Origin: an uncultured Paraprevotella sp.
Lineage (GTDB): Bacteria > Bacteroidota > Bacteroidia > Bacteroidales > Bacteroidaceae
Direction: 5' to 3'
Length of the DNA stretch: 33,181 nt
NCBI GenBank assembly: GCA_900548345.1
Contig: URKA01000037.1
Span: forward strand, 1 to 33,181
The notes under the pieces are model-generated. The model saw nothing but the letters and a program-made list of their open reading frames with translations. It was not told the DNA's origin and searched no databases. Of the stretch, positions 24,617 to 32,217 are shown in pieces (position 1 is the first letter of the stretch; each line of letters opens with the position of its first letter). The translations under genes and the position numbers were made by a program.

Positions 24617-25344
24617 ACACAGGCAAGACATACATATTCGGACTGATACTCATGTTGCTTGTCCCTTTGTCCGCAAAGGCACAGTGGAGTTTTGACATAG
24701 GTACGGTGGAAGCCTACATCAACGACCATAAGCAACAGCGCAGCCTGTTGCTGGCCCGCTCCACATTGGAACACAGCAACAAACTCCTGCACGAATACAG
24801 CCGTAAGGAGACTGTCGGCTACAAGGAGTTGAACGTGGATTTGGATAAATACACCAGAGCCTTCGATGTGATTGACGTGATGTACCAGTCGCTACGCACG
24901 GCGTTGAATGTCCATTCCACCTATCAGGGAGTCAATGACAGAATCTCGGACTACAAGGCGATGCTTGAAGATTTCAACGAAAAAGTCATCAAACGGAAGC
25001 ACATCGAGCTGGCAGATACGCTGATACTCTCCATCAATGCCAGAGCCATACGGATGATAGCCCAGGAAGGCGAATACCTCTACAAGTCCGTGAGCGATTT
25101 GGTATTGTACGCCACAGGAGCGGCAGCCTGTTCCTCTTCGGACTTGCTGATGGTGTTGAACAGCATCAACTATTCTTTAGACACTATCGAAAGGCATCTG
25201 AACAGAGCCTACTTCGAGACATGGCGGTACATACAAGTCCGTATCGGCTATTGGAAAGAGAAAGTCTATCGCACCAAAAGCAAACGTGAACTTATAGACG
25301 ATGCTTTCGGACGGTGGAGGCAATCAGGAAAACTGGATTATTGA
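24613..25344 (+). CDS. Secreted helical transfer-operon protein with Arg-Trp C-terminus
   Basis: A 243-aa protein from the ATG at 24613, overlapping the previous stop by ATGA. The signal peptide ends in LSAKAQ at about residue 22. The mature protein is almost entirely helical and charged (NDHKQQRSLLLARSTLEHSN, NEKVIKRKHIELADTLILSI) and closes with LIDDAFGRWRQSGKLDY. The C-terminal [AM]xRW signature and the signal-peptide style match the paralogous pair at 7408-8798. It probably acts in the periplasm with the conjugation machinery. Nothing suggests an enzyme. Confidence 0.8.
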   Translation: MNTGKTYIFGLILMLLVPLSAKAQWSFDIGTVEAYINDHKQQRSLLLARSTLEHSNKLLHEYSRKETVGYKELNVDLDKYTRAFDVIDVMYQSLRTALNVHSTYQGVNDRISDYKAMLEDFNEKVIKRKHIELADTLILSINARAIRMIAQEGEYLYKSVSDLVLYATGAAACSSSDLLMVLNSINYSLDTIERHLNRAYFETWRYIQVRIGYWKEKVYRTKSKRELIDDAFGRWRQSGKLDY

Positions 25345-25366
25345 CAACGAAAAAACAGAGAAATAT

Positions 25367-26113
25367 ATGAAATGGATATTGACAACAGTAATGATGATGG
25401 CTGTGACAATCGGAGCAAAAGCCCAATATGTCACTTACAACCACGATTCGCCCAAGATGAATCAGATCACAGTGGGAGAAACCGGAGCCGGTGCGCTCAA
25501 ACCTGAACTTTATTACACGTTGCTGCACAACAAATACAAGAAAACGGCAGCAGTAAAGAACAAGCTCGCATTCCGAACGACGGCAGGTGTGGCATCCTAT
25601 CAACAGGTGGACGAGGCGGAAGCCATTGACTCCGCACTGACCAGCCGGGCCAAGATTGAAGCCTTGAATGTAGCAGACCGACAGGTGGATCTTGCCTGGT
25701 TTGCGGAAAAGGACAAGGTAGAATCCCAGATGCGGCAGTTTCAGAAGAGCATAGACCGCATATTGCTGACAGGCGGCTCACCAAAAGATAAAGAACGTTG
25801 GAGCGACTACTACCAGGTATATCAATGCGCCATCAAAGCGACAAAGGATGCCTATATGCCCAATGCAGAGCGGAAGCGACAATATCTGCAAATCTATGCC
25901 GATGTCTCCAAACAGAATGATGTGCTGGTCAAATACCTCGTCCAGTTGAGCAACCGCAATGCCACTAAAAATCTCCTTTCGGCAAGCAACAACCGCTCGA
26001 TAGACAAGAGAAGCATCATCAGTAATGCCATGAACCGCTGGAATGAATCCCGGTCGGCTGTACGAGGGTCGCAAGGCGGTGACGAAGACGGTAATGAGAG
26101 TGTGAACAGATAA
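25367..26113 (+). CDS. Secreted helical transfer-operon protein with Arg-Trp C-terminus
   Basis: A 248-aa protein from the ATG at 25367, which starts the signal peptide MKWILTTVMMMAVTIGAKAQ; the longer frame from 25301 overlaps the previous gene and adds a polar tail. The mature part begins YVTYNHDSPKMNQITVGETG and turns helical (DKERWSDYYQVYQCAIKATK). The C-terminal region has SIISNAMNRWNESRS, matching AMSRW and AMKRW of the minus-strand pair. The start lies 22 bp after the previous stop. It is a likely periplasmic component or partner of the transfer apparatus. Confidence 0.8.
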   Translation: MKWILTTVMMMAVTIGAKAQYVTYNHDSPKMNQITVGETGAGALKPELYYTLLHNKYKKTAAVKNKLAFRTTAGVASYQQVDEAEAIDSALTSRAKIEALNVADRQVDLAWFAEKDKVESQMRQFQKSIDRILLTGGSPKDKERWSDYYQVYQCAIKATKDAYMPNAERKRQYLQIYADVSKQNDVLVKYLVQLSNRNATKNLLSASNNRSIDKRSIISNAMNRWNESRSAVRGSQGGDEDGNESVNR

Positions 26114-26125
26114 ATATAATAAGGT

Positions 26126-26527
26126 ATGGAAAATTTGACCCAACTCAGATTTAAGTTGAACGCTGCCAAACAGCGGAACAAGAGACTGTCAGAAAACATG
26201 GCAAAGTTACCCGGTATCATCAGTATTATCGGCAGTACCCCTATCGTGGATGTGAACACAAAGTCGGCAGAGCTGCAACTGATACCATTCACGCAACTAC
26301 ACAAGTATGTCGGCAGCTACTATGCAAAAATCAAGAAAGTATTACTGGCAGAAGGTGTTATTGTACGGCAGAACGGTATGTGGCATCTACGTGAAGACCT
26401 GCAAAAGGATGGCATTGCCGTCTATACCACAGGCAGATTGGGCTGTTACTATGTCTATCACTTGAAATGGACTCCGAAAGGCGTAGCATTTATCAAGGAC
26501 ATTATTAATCATAAAACCAACCACTGA
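26126..26527 (+). CDS. 133-aa protein with winged-helix-like C-terminal half
   Basis: A 133-aa basic protein (MENLTQLRFKLNAAKQRNKR...). Residues about 50-130 read like a small winged-helix or related fold: QLHKYVGSYYAKIKKVLLAE, GVIVRQNGMWHLREDL, YYVYHLKWTPKGVAFIKDII. There is no signal peptide, so it is cytoplasmic, unlike its neighbours. It starts 12 bp after the preceding gene, and its stop overlaps the next start (TGATG). It may be a regulator or a DNA-processing accessory; no family was recognised. Confidence 0.65.
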   Translation: MENLTQLRFKLNAAKQRNKRLSENMAKLPGIISIIGSTPIVDVNTKSAELQLIPFTQLHKYVGSYYAKIKKVLLAEGVIVRQNGMWHLREDLQKDGIAVYTTGRLGCYYVYHLKWTPKGVAFIKDIINHKTNH

Positions 26528-27429
26528 TGGCAAGCGGAGATATACTTTCAGACTTCGGCATCAATCTGCTTGAAGAAGAGATAGATGACGTGATTTTTCA
26601 GACCAACGAATTTCTGACGGATGCCACGTTTACAGGTTCACAGGGGCCGTTTTGGTGGATACTGCAGATGTGTATGGCACTCGCAGCCCTGTTCGCCATT
26701 ATTATGGCGGCAGGCATGGCGTATAAGATGATGGTCAAGAACGAGCCGTTGGATATTATGAAGTTGTTCAAGCCGTTGGCGATTTCCATCATTCTCTGTT
26801 GGTGGTACCCACCGGCAGACACAGGCATGGTAAACAGTGGCAGCAACTGGTGTGTGTTGGACTTTCTGTCCTATATCCCGAACTGCATCGGTTCTTATAC
26901 GCACGACCTGTATCAGGCAGAAGCCACACATATTGAGGATAAATTCCAAGAGGTGCAACAACTCATTTTTGCGAGAGACACGATGTACACCAGTCTGCAA
27001 GCACAGGCAGACGTGGCACACAGCGGCACTTCCGATCCCAACCTGATAGAAGCCACTATGGAACAGACAGGTGTGGACGAAGTGACCAATATGGAGAAAG
27101 ATGCAGCCAAACTATGGTTCACCTCTCTCACATCGGGAATCGTGGTAGGAATAGATAAAATCGTGATGCTCATAGCCTTAATTGTATTTAGAATAGGTTG
27201 GTGGGCAACGATTTACTGTCAGCAAATCCTGCTCGGAATGCTGACGATATTCGGTCCGATACAGTGGGCGTTCTCGCTATTGCCCAAGTGGGAAGGAGCA
27301 TGGGCAAAGTGGCTGACAAGGTATCTGACAGTGCATTTTTATGGTGCGATGCTCTACTTCGTAGGTTTAGAAAATCGTGTAACTATTTGTAAATCAATAC
27401 CCATTTTTAATAGAAACCTTGTTACGTAA
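26527..27429 (+). pseudogene. traJ: TraJ-like (VirB6-type) membrane protein, truncated by insertion
   Basis: The frame reads 300 aa, but only the first 280 look native. It resembles the Bacteroidetes TraJ/VirB6-like inner-membrane channel protein: FWWILQMCMALAALFAIIMA (residues 42-61), PLAISIILCWWYPP (83-96), then IDKIVMLIALIVFRIGWWAT and LLGMLTIFGPIQWAFSLLPK followed by WLTRYLTVHFYGAMLYFVG. Family members continue with further transmembrane segments. Here, after G280 (27366), the sequence turns into AT-rich DNA giving LENRVTICKSIPIF and a stop. The break coincides with the end of the mobilizable element. The truncated product would lack its last helices and is probably non-functional. Confidence 0.8.
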
Positions 27430-27545
27430 CAAACTAACAACAAAAAAATGTTAAATATACTCGTAACAAATCAAAATTGTTGCACGACACCAATTTCTAC
27501 ATGCAAAGATAGCAATTTTTCTTCAAACTTGCGCACTTTGTTACG
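27419..27545. repeat. TTGTTACG repeats at the end of the inserted element
   Basis: TTGTTACGTAACAA (27419-27432) is a perfect 14-bp palindrome made of two inverted TTGTTACG copies. CGTAACAA (27462-27469) and TTGTTACG (27538-27545) are further copies. Clusters of such repeats next to element ends usually bind integrase or excision proteins, so this is a candidate attL/attR arm region. Confidence 0.6.
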
Positions 27546-27858
27546 ATTATTTTTTAACGACTATAGTAATCACGTCTCGAATGTTGGATTCTTGTATTTC
27601 GTACTAAAGCCAGTCAGGATTTAATCCACGAAATCACATCCAAGCAAATACCACATATCACAACAAATTCGAGGTTTATAGTATGATTATTCGCGTAAAA
27701 TCATACTCGAAAGTTAAACTACTCAAATTTCTGATGTGCCTGGATATACAATTTATAACGATTAGGAATCAACGCATTAACTTTGCACCCAGATTTCAAT
27801 CACGTTTCGTTCGTGACACTTGCTCTTTCTTTAATCGAATAATCAAAACAGGATAATA
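27430..27858. other. AT-rich gene-free end of the mobilizable element
   Basis: No reading frame is convincing in these 429 bases. They hold three of the TTGTTACG copies, the 12-mer ATGCAAAGATAG at 27501-27512 (also at 18471-18482) and the promoter of the helix-turn-helix gene. The composition is clearly more AT-rich than the tra genes to the left. Confidence 0.6.
27778..27785 (+). promoter_or_regulatory. -7 element for the helix-turn-helix gene
   Basis: TAACTTTG matches TAnnTTTG. The predicted leader of about 65 bases contains a perfect TCACG/CGTGA hairpin (27800-27816). AGGATAAT lies just before the ATG at 27859. Confidence 0.5.
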
Positions 27859-28197
27859 ATGAATAATGTAACAAACAAGTCCGCACAGGACACTCAGGCA
27901 CAGCGCAACATAGCTGACCTACAGAAGCGCATGGCGTTTCTCGAAAATCTCCTCATCCCTGCCAAGGAGACTTTGACACTTGAAGAGGCTGCAGTATTCC
28001 TCGGCATGAAGCGTTCTACTCTGTACAAGATGACACATGAGCACACCATTCCATTCTACCGTCCTAACGGCAAGATGATCTACTTTGAGAAGTCTGACCT
28101 TCTGGAATGGGTTCGTCAGAATCGAGAAGATTCCATTGACGAGATAGCAGAAGAAGCTCGTCTTCACATGCAGATGTTGGGTAAACAGAATCGATAA
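27859..28197 (+). CDS. Helix-turn-helix (excisionase-like) protein
   Basis: A 112-aa protein with an N-terminal helical part and a C-terminal MerR/excisionase-type DNA-binding domain at about residues 38-90: TLTLEEAAVFLGMKRSTLYK, MTHEHTIPFYRPNGKMIYFE, KSDLLEWVRQNR. It is the first gene of the inserted mobilizable element and lies beside its repeat-rich end, the usual place for an excision or recombination-directionality factor that binds arm sites. It might instead regulate the following small genes. It is of the same general type as the 103-aa protein at 14814-15125 but not closely similar. Confidence 0.8.
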   Translation: MNNVTNKSAQDTQAQRNIADLQKRMAFLENLLIPAKETLTLEEAAVFLGMKRSTLYKMTHEHTIPFYRPNGKMIYFEKSDLLEWVRQNREDSIDEIAEEARLHMQMLGKQNR

Positions 28198-28215
28198 TCA
28201 TTAAACTTCAGTCGT

Positions 28216-28548
28216 ATGTATCAGAGTTTAGAACGAACTGGTATGATAGACCTACAGAGATTACATGATGACACTGTTGAATGTAGCGTTTTCTGGGCTA
28301 AGACAGGCGAAGGCTCTCTTACGATGGAACGCTATGTTCAGGGCTGGTTTCGCTATATTCTTCCCGAATATGTTGAAGAGTCAAAGATTCCATGGATGAT
28401 CGGTATGCGTCAGAAGTTTGCAGACAAACTCAAATCATGTTGTGCAGAACAACTTACGGAGTCAGAGTACAACAAACTTGTTGCTCGCATGGACGAGATT
28501 GTAAAGGACTATCCACCCAACACAATTGTGAGAGCAAGATTCCATTAA
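28216..28548 (+). CDS. 110-aa protein of the mobilizable element, unknown function
   Basis: A 110-aa soluble protein starting 18 bp after the excisionase-like gene (MYQSLERTGMIDLQRLHDDT...). It is helical with several Trp (VFWAKTG, GWFRYILPEY, IPWMIGMRQKF) and ends KDYPPNTIVRARFH. I recognise no family. The tight packing and consistent codon use indicate a real gene. Confidence 0.65.
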   Translation: MYQSLERTGMIDLQRLHDDTVECSVFWAKTGEGSLTMERYVQGWFRYILPEYVEESKIPWMIGMRQKFADKLKSCCAEQLTESEYNKLVARMDEIVKDYPPNTIVRARFH

Positions 28549-28569
28549 CCATTTTTAGAGTTCACTTCT

Positions 28570-29355
28570 ATGGCAAACAAAAATAACACTTCATTCCCCT
28601 CTTGTACAGTCACTATTACACTGACTCCAGAGGCTCGAAACTTCCTTGCTGGTACAACAGCAGGAGTATCACATTTCGCCATCTACAATGACCTGTTGGA
28701 CAATATGGCTATAGTGGACACCTCTTTTAGCAAGAGAGGCAACATTGTACCTCTTTTGACTGGTCAGGCAGAGTCCTCCGCACACTCTATGAGCGAGCGT
28801 TGGAAGCTGGGTCGTAAGTCCATGGTCAGGATTCTCTCCACCATGGATGACCTTGGGATCATCCGTCTTCACACTTCTCGACTGGCATCAATCTCAGATA
28901 TGCTGTCGGTTGATAAGTGCCAGACAAATGATGGTGACATCTGTTATCCAGACTTCAGCAATCTGCCACCCGATCCTCAATCTGATGAACAGGTGCAGAA
29001 CGCTGAGCCACCTACGGACGGAACAACAGATAACCTGCCTACGGCAACAGTACCTGAAGCCAATCAGAGACCAAGTCAAGGCATGGACACAGATGTGGCT
29101 TCTGAGACAAAAGCGGAAGCACCTTCTCCCGAACTTCCTCAGAGTCCGAATCAGGATGCGGACACAGAAGGAAGTCCAGAGCAGGGGCCACCGTCTGATA
29201 CTGGAACTATAGAGTCTGGCGACAAACAGAAGTTTGAACATGCCCCTTCTAATGATAGTACTCCATCGCCTTGCGTGACAGAGCACCCAAGCCAGAATGC
29301 TGGCTATCAGCGGAACCTCTTCGACGACATCGAAGATGAAAAAGGCACGATTTAA
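28570..29355 (+). CDS. 261-aa protein: DNA-binding-like N-domain with long disordered acidic tail
   Basis: A 261-aa protein. The first 120 residues look like a winged-helix domain of the type found in Bacteroides plasmid and element proteins: HFAIYNDLLDNMAIVDTSF, SMSERWKLGRKSMVRILSTM, DDLGIIRLHTSRLASISDML. Residues about 135-245 are low-complexity, rich in Pro, Gln, Asp, Glu, Ser and Thr, and surely disordered. The C-terminus is short and acidic with a hydrophobic patch (RNLFDDIEDEKGTI), in the style of SSB-type interaction tips. This suggests a DNA-bound adaptor that recruits a partner, which is inference only. It starts 21 bp after the 110-aa gene. Confidence 0.65.
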   Translation: MANKNNTSFPSCTVTITLTPEARNFLAGTTAGVSHFAIYNDLLDNMAIVDTSFSKRGNIVPLLTGQAESSAHSMSERWKLGRKSMVRILSTMDDLGIIRLHTSRLASISDMLSVDKCQTNDGDICYPDFSNLPPDPQSDEQVQNAEPPTDGTTDNLPTATVPEANQRPSQGMDTDVASETKAEAPSPELPQSPNQDADTEGSPEQGPPSDTGTIESGDKQKFEHAPSNDSTPSPCVTEHPSQNAGYQRNLFDDIEDEKGTI

Positions 29356-29701
29356 GCCGTTGAAACGCTATTCAGAGAAAAGAGACGTATTTTACCGTAG
29401 CAAGTTTGTGTTTTTGGTACCATAAACGTACCCAAAACTCCGGTCGAGCCAACCTTGTTGACTTCTCCCTTAGAGGCAACGCGCTGTAGCACTGCCTGAT
29501 AGGTCTGGTAATTAACCATTCCTGAACTTGCTTGGAAAAATACTATCTCCCTTTTATCAGAGAGTTTAGAACTTACGTCACAGCTTTTATAGATAGAACA
29601 ACACAGATGGCAGCCTGTATTGTATTGCAGTTTCTGCTATAGGTTTGTGGAATGTTCCACCCAACGAGCGTGACAATTATACATCATTAGATAAGACATC
29701 T
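29356..29701. other. Intergenic region upstream of mob genes, candidate oriT; possible decayed frame on the minus strand
   Basis: These 346 bases precede the MobC-like and relaxase genes, where Bacteroides mobilizable elements carry oriT. Short palindromes are present near 29632-29660 (GCAG-TTT-CTGC, GGAATGTTCC). On the minus strand a frame from about 29628 to 29398 reads SDKREIVFFQASSGMVNYQT, YQAVLQRVASKGEV and then QQGWLDRS. A one-base shift after GEV would give a second open stretch, NKVGSTGVLGTFMVPKT. This may be the remnant of a small winged-helix gene. Neither the nick site nor the remnant is certain. Confidence 0.4.
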
Positions 29702-30118
29702 ATGGGTAAGATAAAGAATCCAGATGAGAAACGAAAGGGAGGAAGACCTCGCCTTTCAGCAGAGGAAAAGCATTCATATCACTACCATGTAGGGTACAAC
29801 GAAATTGATCACAATACTCTTGTCTATCAAGCACAGCAGGCAAACCAGACAGTTCAGCACTACCTGCATGATGCACCTCTTGTAAAAGTCGTTCAAGCTC
29901 ACATGCGTGAAGACCAGATTGACATGGTGGGTGACCTTGCAAAGATGGGTGGTAACGTAAATCAGATTGCACACAAGGCAAATGCCGCAGGAATTTTCGG
30001 CTTGGAGCAAGTGGCAAAAGACGTGCTTCTATCAATCAAGGAAGTTATAGCTCGAATGGTCAGAGGTGGTGACTTGATGCGTCCAACTATCATTTACAAG
30101 AATCCTGATGAGGACTAA
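29702..30118 (+). CDS. MobC-like mobilization accessory protein
   Basis: A 138-aa basic protein from the ATG at 29702; the TTG at 29645 that would extend the frame has no support. It opens with a Lys/Arg/Gly-rich tail (KRKGGRPRLSAEEKHSYHYHV), contains a ribbon-helix-helix-like segment, and has the typical MobC-family end: DLAKMGGNVNQIAHKANAAG, then a helix DVLLSIKEVIARMV. Such proteins bind oriT and help the relaxase open the DNA. It lies 27 bp before the relaxase gene and is surely co-transcribed with it. Confidence 0.8.
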   Translation: MGKIKNPDEKRKGGRPRLSAEEKHSYHYHVGYNEIDHNTLVYQAQQANQTVQHYLHDAPLVKVVQAHMREDQIDMVGDLAKMGGNVNQIAHKANAAGIFGLEQVAKDVLLSIKEVIARMVRGGDLMRPTIIYKNPDED

Positions 30119-30145
30119 CAGAAGTAATTAACAAAACGAACAACA

Positions 30146-31348
30146 ATGGTTGCAAACATAACAAGTGGCGCAGACTTCGCAGATATGGTAGCCTACGCCC
30201 TAGGACGAGACGAGCCGGACAAGAAAGCGAAGATTCTATGTGCCAGTGATGGTATTCTCCTCACAGACACAGAAGACTACAGAACTGTTGCCCGGTTATT
30301 CGAGGCTTATTCGCTTCGAGGTGACCATCAACTGAGGGATCCGCTGAAGCATATCTCTCTTTCATGGCACGCAAGGGATGGTACACGTCTGACTGACGAA
30401 CTTATGCTAAAAGTCATGAGGGAGTACATGAAACTGATGGGTATCGAGGACACAGAGTACTTTGCTACTCGCCATCATGATAAGAAGCATCCACATCTTC
30501 ATTTCATGTTCTCCAGAGTGAACCGCAAAGGCGAGGTCATTGATGCCAGTAATGAACGAGAGCGCAGCAGAAAGGCTTGTCTGTACCTTACAAAGAAGTA
30601 TGGCTTCTACATTTCTTCAGGTAAAGAGTCGGTCAACAGAGACCGCCTTCGAGGAAAGGACAAAGCCAAGTATGCCATCTATGATAAAGTGGTCAAGTGC
30701 AAGGATAAAGCCAAGAACTGGGAGGAGTTCAATGACAAGTTGAAAGCCGAAGGTATTGCGATGAAGTTCCGATACAATAATGCCACAGGTAAGGTGATGG
30801 GTATCTCATTCTCTGATGGCAAGTTGTCATTCTCAGGTAGCCAGTTAGACAGGTCGCTTACGCTCCCTAAACTCACAGAGAAGTTTGGTGACTACTATCA
30901 GCAGACGCACAACAGCGTGGAACAATTCTACAACAACTATCGTGAACGTCTGTATGACATCAACTATCTGGATGCGTGGTATCGTTGCGAGAAGAAATAC
31001 CCAGATTGGGAAACCTCATTCCCTGGCAACAAACTACCCAAGTTCAACTATCCTTCGATACCATCATTGCTGAGTTCTGTTGATCTTCAGAAGTTCAACA
31101 CCGAGGAGTTCCATACACCTTCGGATGATGGCAAGTTCAGTTACATAGCACTTGATCTGTTGCTCACAGTATTGCTCCAACCTTACAGTCCTCAAATGTC
31201 TGTCGGCTCTGGTGGAGGTGGCGGAGGAAACGATAAAGGCTGGCGTGACCTTGATGATGACGATAAGGAAAAGTACAAGTACCGTTTCCTGAATAATCAC
31301 CAAGTTACCGCATCTAAACCGAAGATAGGATATAAACCAAGACGATAA
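30146..31348 (+). CDS. Relaxase / mobilization nuclease (MobA/VirD2-like, PF03432 type)
   Basis: A 400-aa relaxase. The N-terminal 250 residues contain the family motifs: ADFADMVAYALG near residue 10-20 (family members have a conserved Tyr near here), HISLSWH at 69-75, and the metal-binding HxHxH at H115, H117 and H119 (KKHPHLHFMFSRVN). These proteins nick oriT, bind covalently to the 5' end and lead the strand into the recipient. The C-terminal part is accessory and includes a Gly-rich linker (SGGGGGGNDKG) and a charged tail. The gene follows the MobC-like gene and is intact, so the element should be mobilizable by an outside transfer apparatus. Confidence 0.9.
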   Translation: MVANITSGADFADMVAYALGRDEPDKKAKILCASDGILLTDTEDYRTVARLFEAYSLRGDHQLRDPLKHISLSWHARDGTRLTDELMLKVMREYMKLMGIEDTEYFATRHHDKKHPHLHFMFSRVNRKGEVIDASNERERSRKACLYLTKKYGFYISSGKESVNRDRLRGKDKAKYAIYDKVVKCKDKAKNWEEFNDKLKAEGIAMKFRYNNATGKVMGISFSDGKLSFSGSQLDRSLTLPKLTEKFGDYYQQTHNSVEQFYNNYRERLYDINYLDAWYRCEKKYPDWETSFPGNKLPKFNYPSIPSLLSSVDLQKFNTEEFHTPSDDGKFSYIALDLLLTVLLQPYSPQMSVGSGGGGGGNDKGWRDLDDDDKEKYKYRFLNNHQVTASKPKIGYKPRR

Positions 31349-31352
31349 GCTT

Positions 31353-32159
31353 ATGGCAAAAACAGATAAAACAAATGTCGAGGCTGCTCAGTGGAATAAG
31401 AATTTCCAGCAGCACAATCAGGAACTGGTATTGTTGGAAGCAATGGCCGAGGTGCTTGGGTTGACTTACTCAGTTGATGACAGAGGTGTTCTGACAATAA
31501 CAGAGACGTCAACTCCATCCTTTGCCAAGTCTATGGCTAATGGTAGGCAGCCTTCTGCAATGCCTCTTCCTTCGTCAGAGAATCAGATTCAGCCATTATC
31601 CTTCTCTGAACTCATACGCAAGGAGGATTTGGTTACTTCGATGGCAGCGTTCATCCAGAAAGCCATGCCTCGTGTACAGCACAAGGTTGAAATCGACCCT
31701 TACTCTTGTAAGCAGTTACACATAGACAATCAGGACGTTATCTTTAATGAAGTCTGTAAGCGACTGGTTTCCAAAGCTGAGGAGTTTGCCGATGAGAAGA
31801 TGAAAGCGAAGACGAATGGTACACCATCGTCAAGCTCAGAAGCAACACATTCTTCAGGAAGTTCTTCAAAATGGAAGGTCAGAATACAGAAAGTCTATGA
31901 TGACATGACTTCAACCCTGTGGAAATATGCAAGTTACGTATCGTGTTTCTGTGCAATTTTGTTCGCTATTGTCAAGTGCGTGGAATACGACGATCTTGAA
32001 TCTCAGGTCATGGAATATGGCATCATCAAGCCTGTTCTGATGTCCGACCCGAAATATCGTGATGTCATAATCTCTCTTGATTCTGTTGTCCAAAAGAAGA
32101 AGAGTCCTCAGGAGATTGTGGAGAAGTTGAAAAAGGACAGGAAGGAAGCTGTCAAGTAA
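31353..32159 (+). CDS. 268-aa membrane-anchored mobilization-operon protein
   Basis: A 268-aa protein starting 4 bp after the relaxase stop. The first 180 residues are polar and helical (KNFQQHNQELVLLEAMAEVL). A Ser-rich linker follows (about residues 155-172). One transmembrane segment lies at about residues 190-210 (YASYVSCFCAILFAIVKCVE), and a charged C-terminal helix (EIVEKLKKDRKEAVK) completes it. Third genes of Bacteroides mobilization operons often have this layout, perhaps linking the relaxosome to the membrane. The role is inferred. Confidence 0.7.
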   Translation: MAKTDKTNVEAAQWNKNFQQHNQELVLLEAMAEVLGLTYSVDDRGVLTITETSTPSFAKSMANGRQPSAMPLPSSENQIQPLSFSELIRKEDLVTSMAAFIQKAMPRVQHKVEIDPYSCKQLHIDNQDVIFNEVCKRLVSKAEEFADEKMKAKTNGTPSSSSEATHSSGSSSKWKVRIQKVYDDMTSTLWKYASYVSCFCAILFAIVKCVEYDDLESQVMEYGIIKPVLMSDPKYRDVIISLDSVVQKKKSPQEIVEKLKKDRKEAVK

Positions 32160-32182
32160 CTCATAACAATTAAAGCAAAGGC

Positions 32183-32213
32183 ACACCATCCGTGTTGGGT
32201 GATGTGTCTTTTT
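32183..32213 (+). terminator. Terminator-like hairpin after the mobilization operon
   Basis: ACAC-(C)-ATC pairs with GAT-GTGT, giving a bulged 7-bp stem followed by C and TTTTT. It lies 23 bp after the last mob-operon gene and directly before the group II intron. Confidence 0.55.
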
Positions 32214-32217
32214 CTTA

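Noticed and set aside
29645..29701. TTG start extending the MobC-like protein by 19 residues
   Set aside because: The extension is not basic like the rest, and an ATG at 29702 gives the usual family start.
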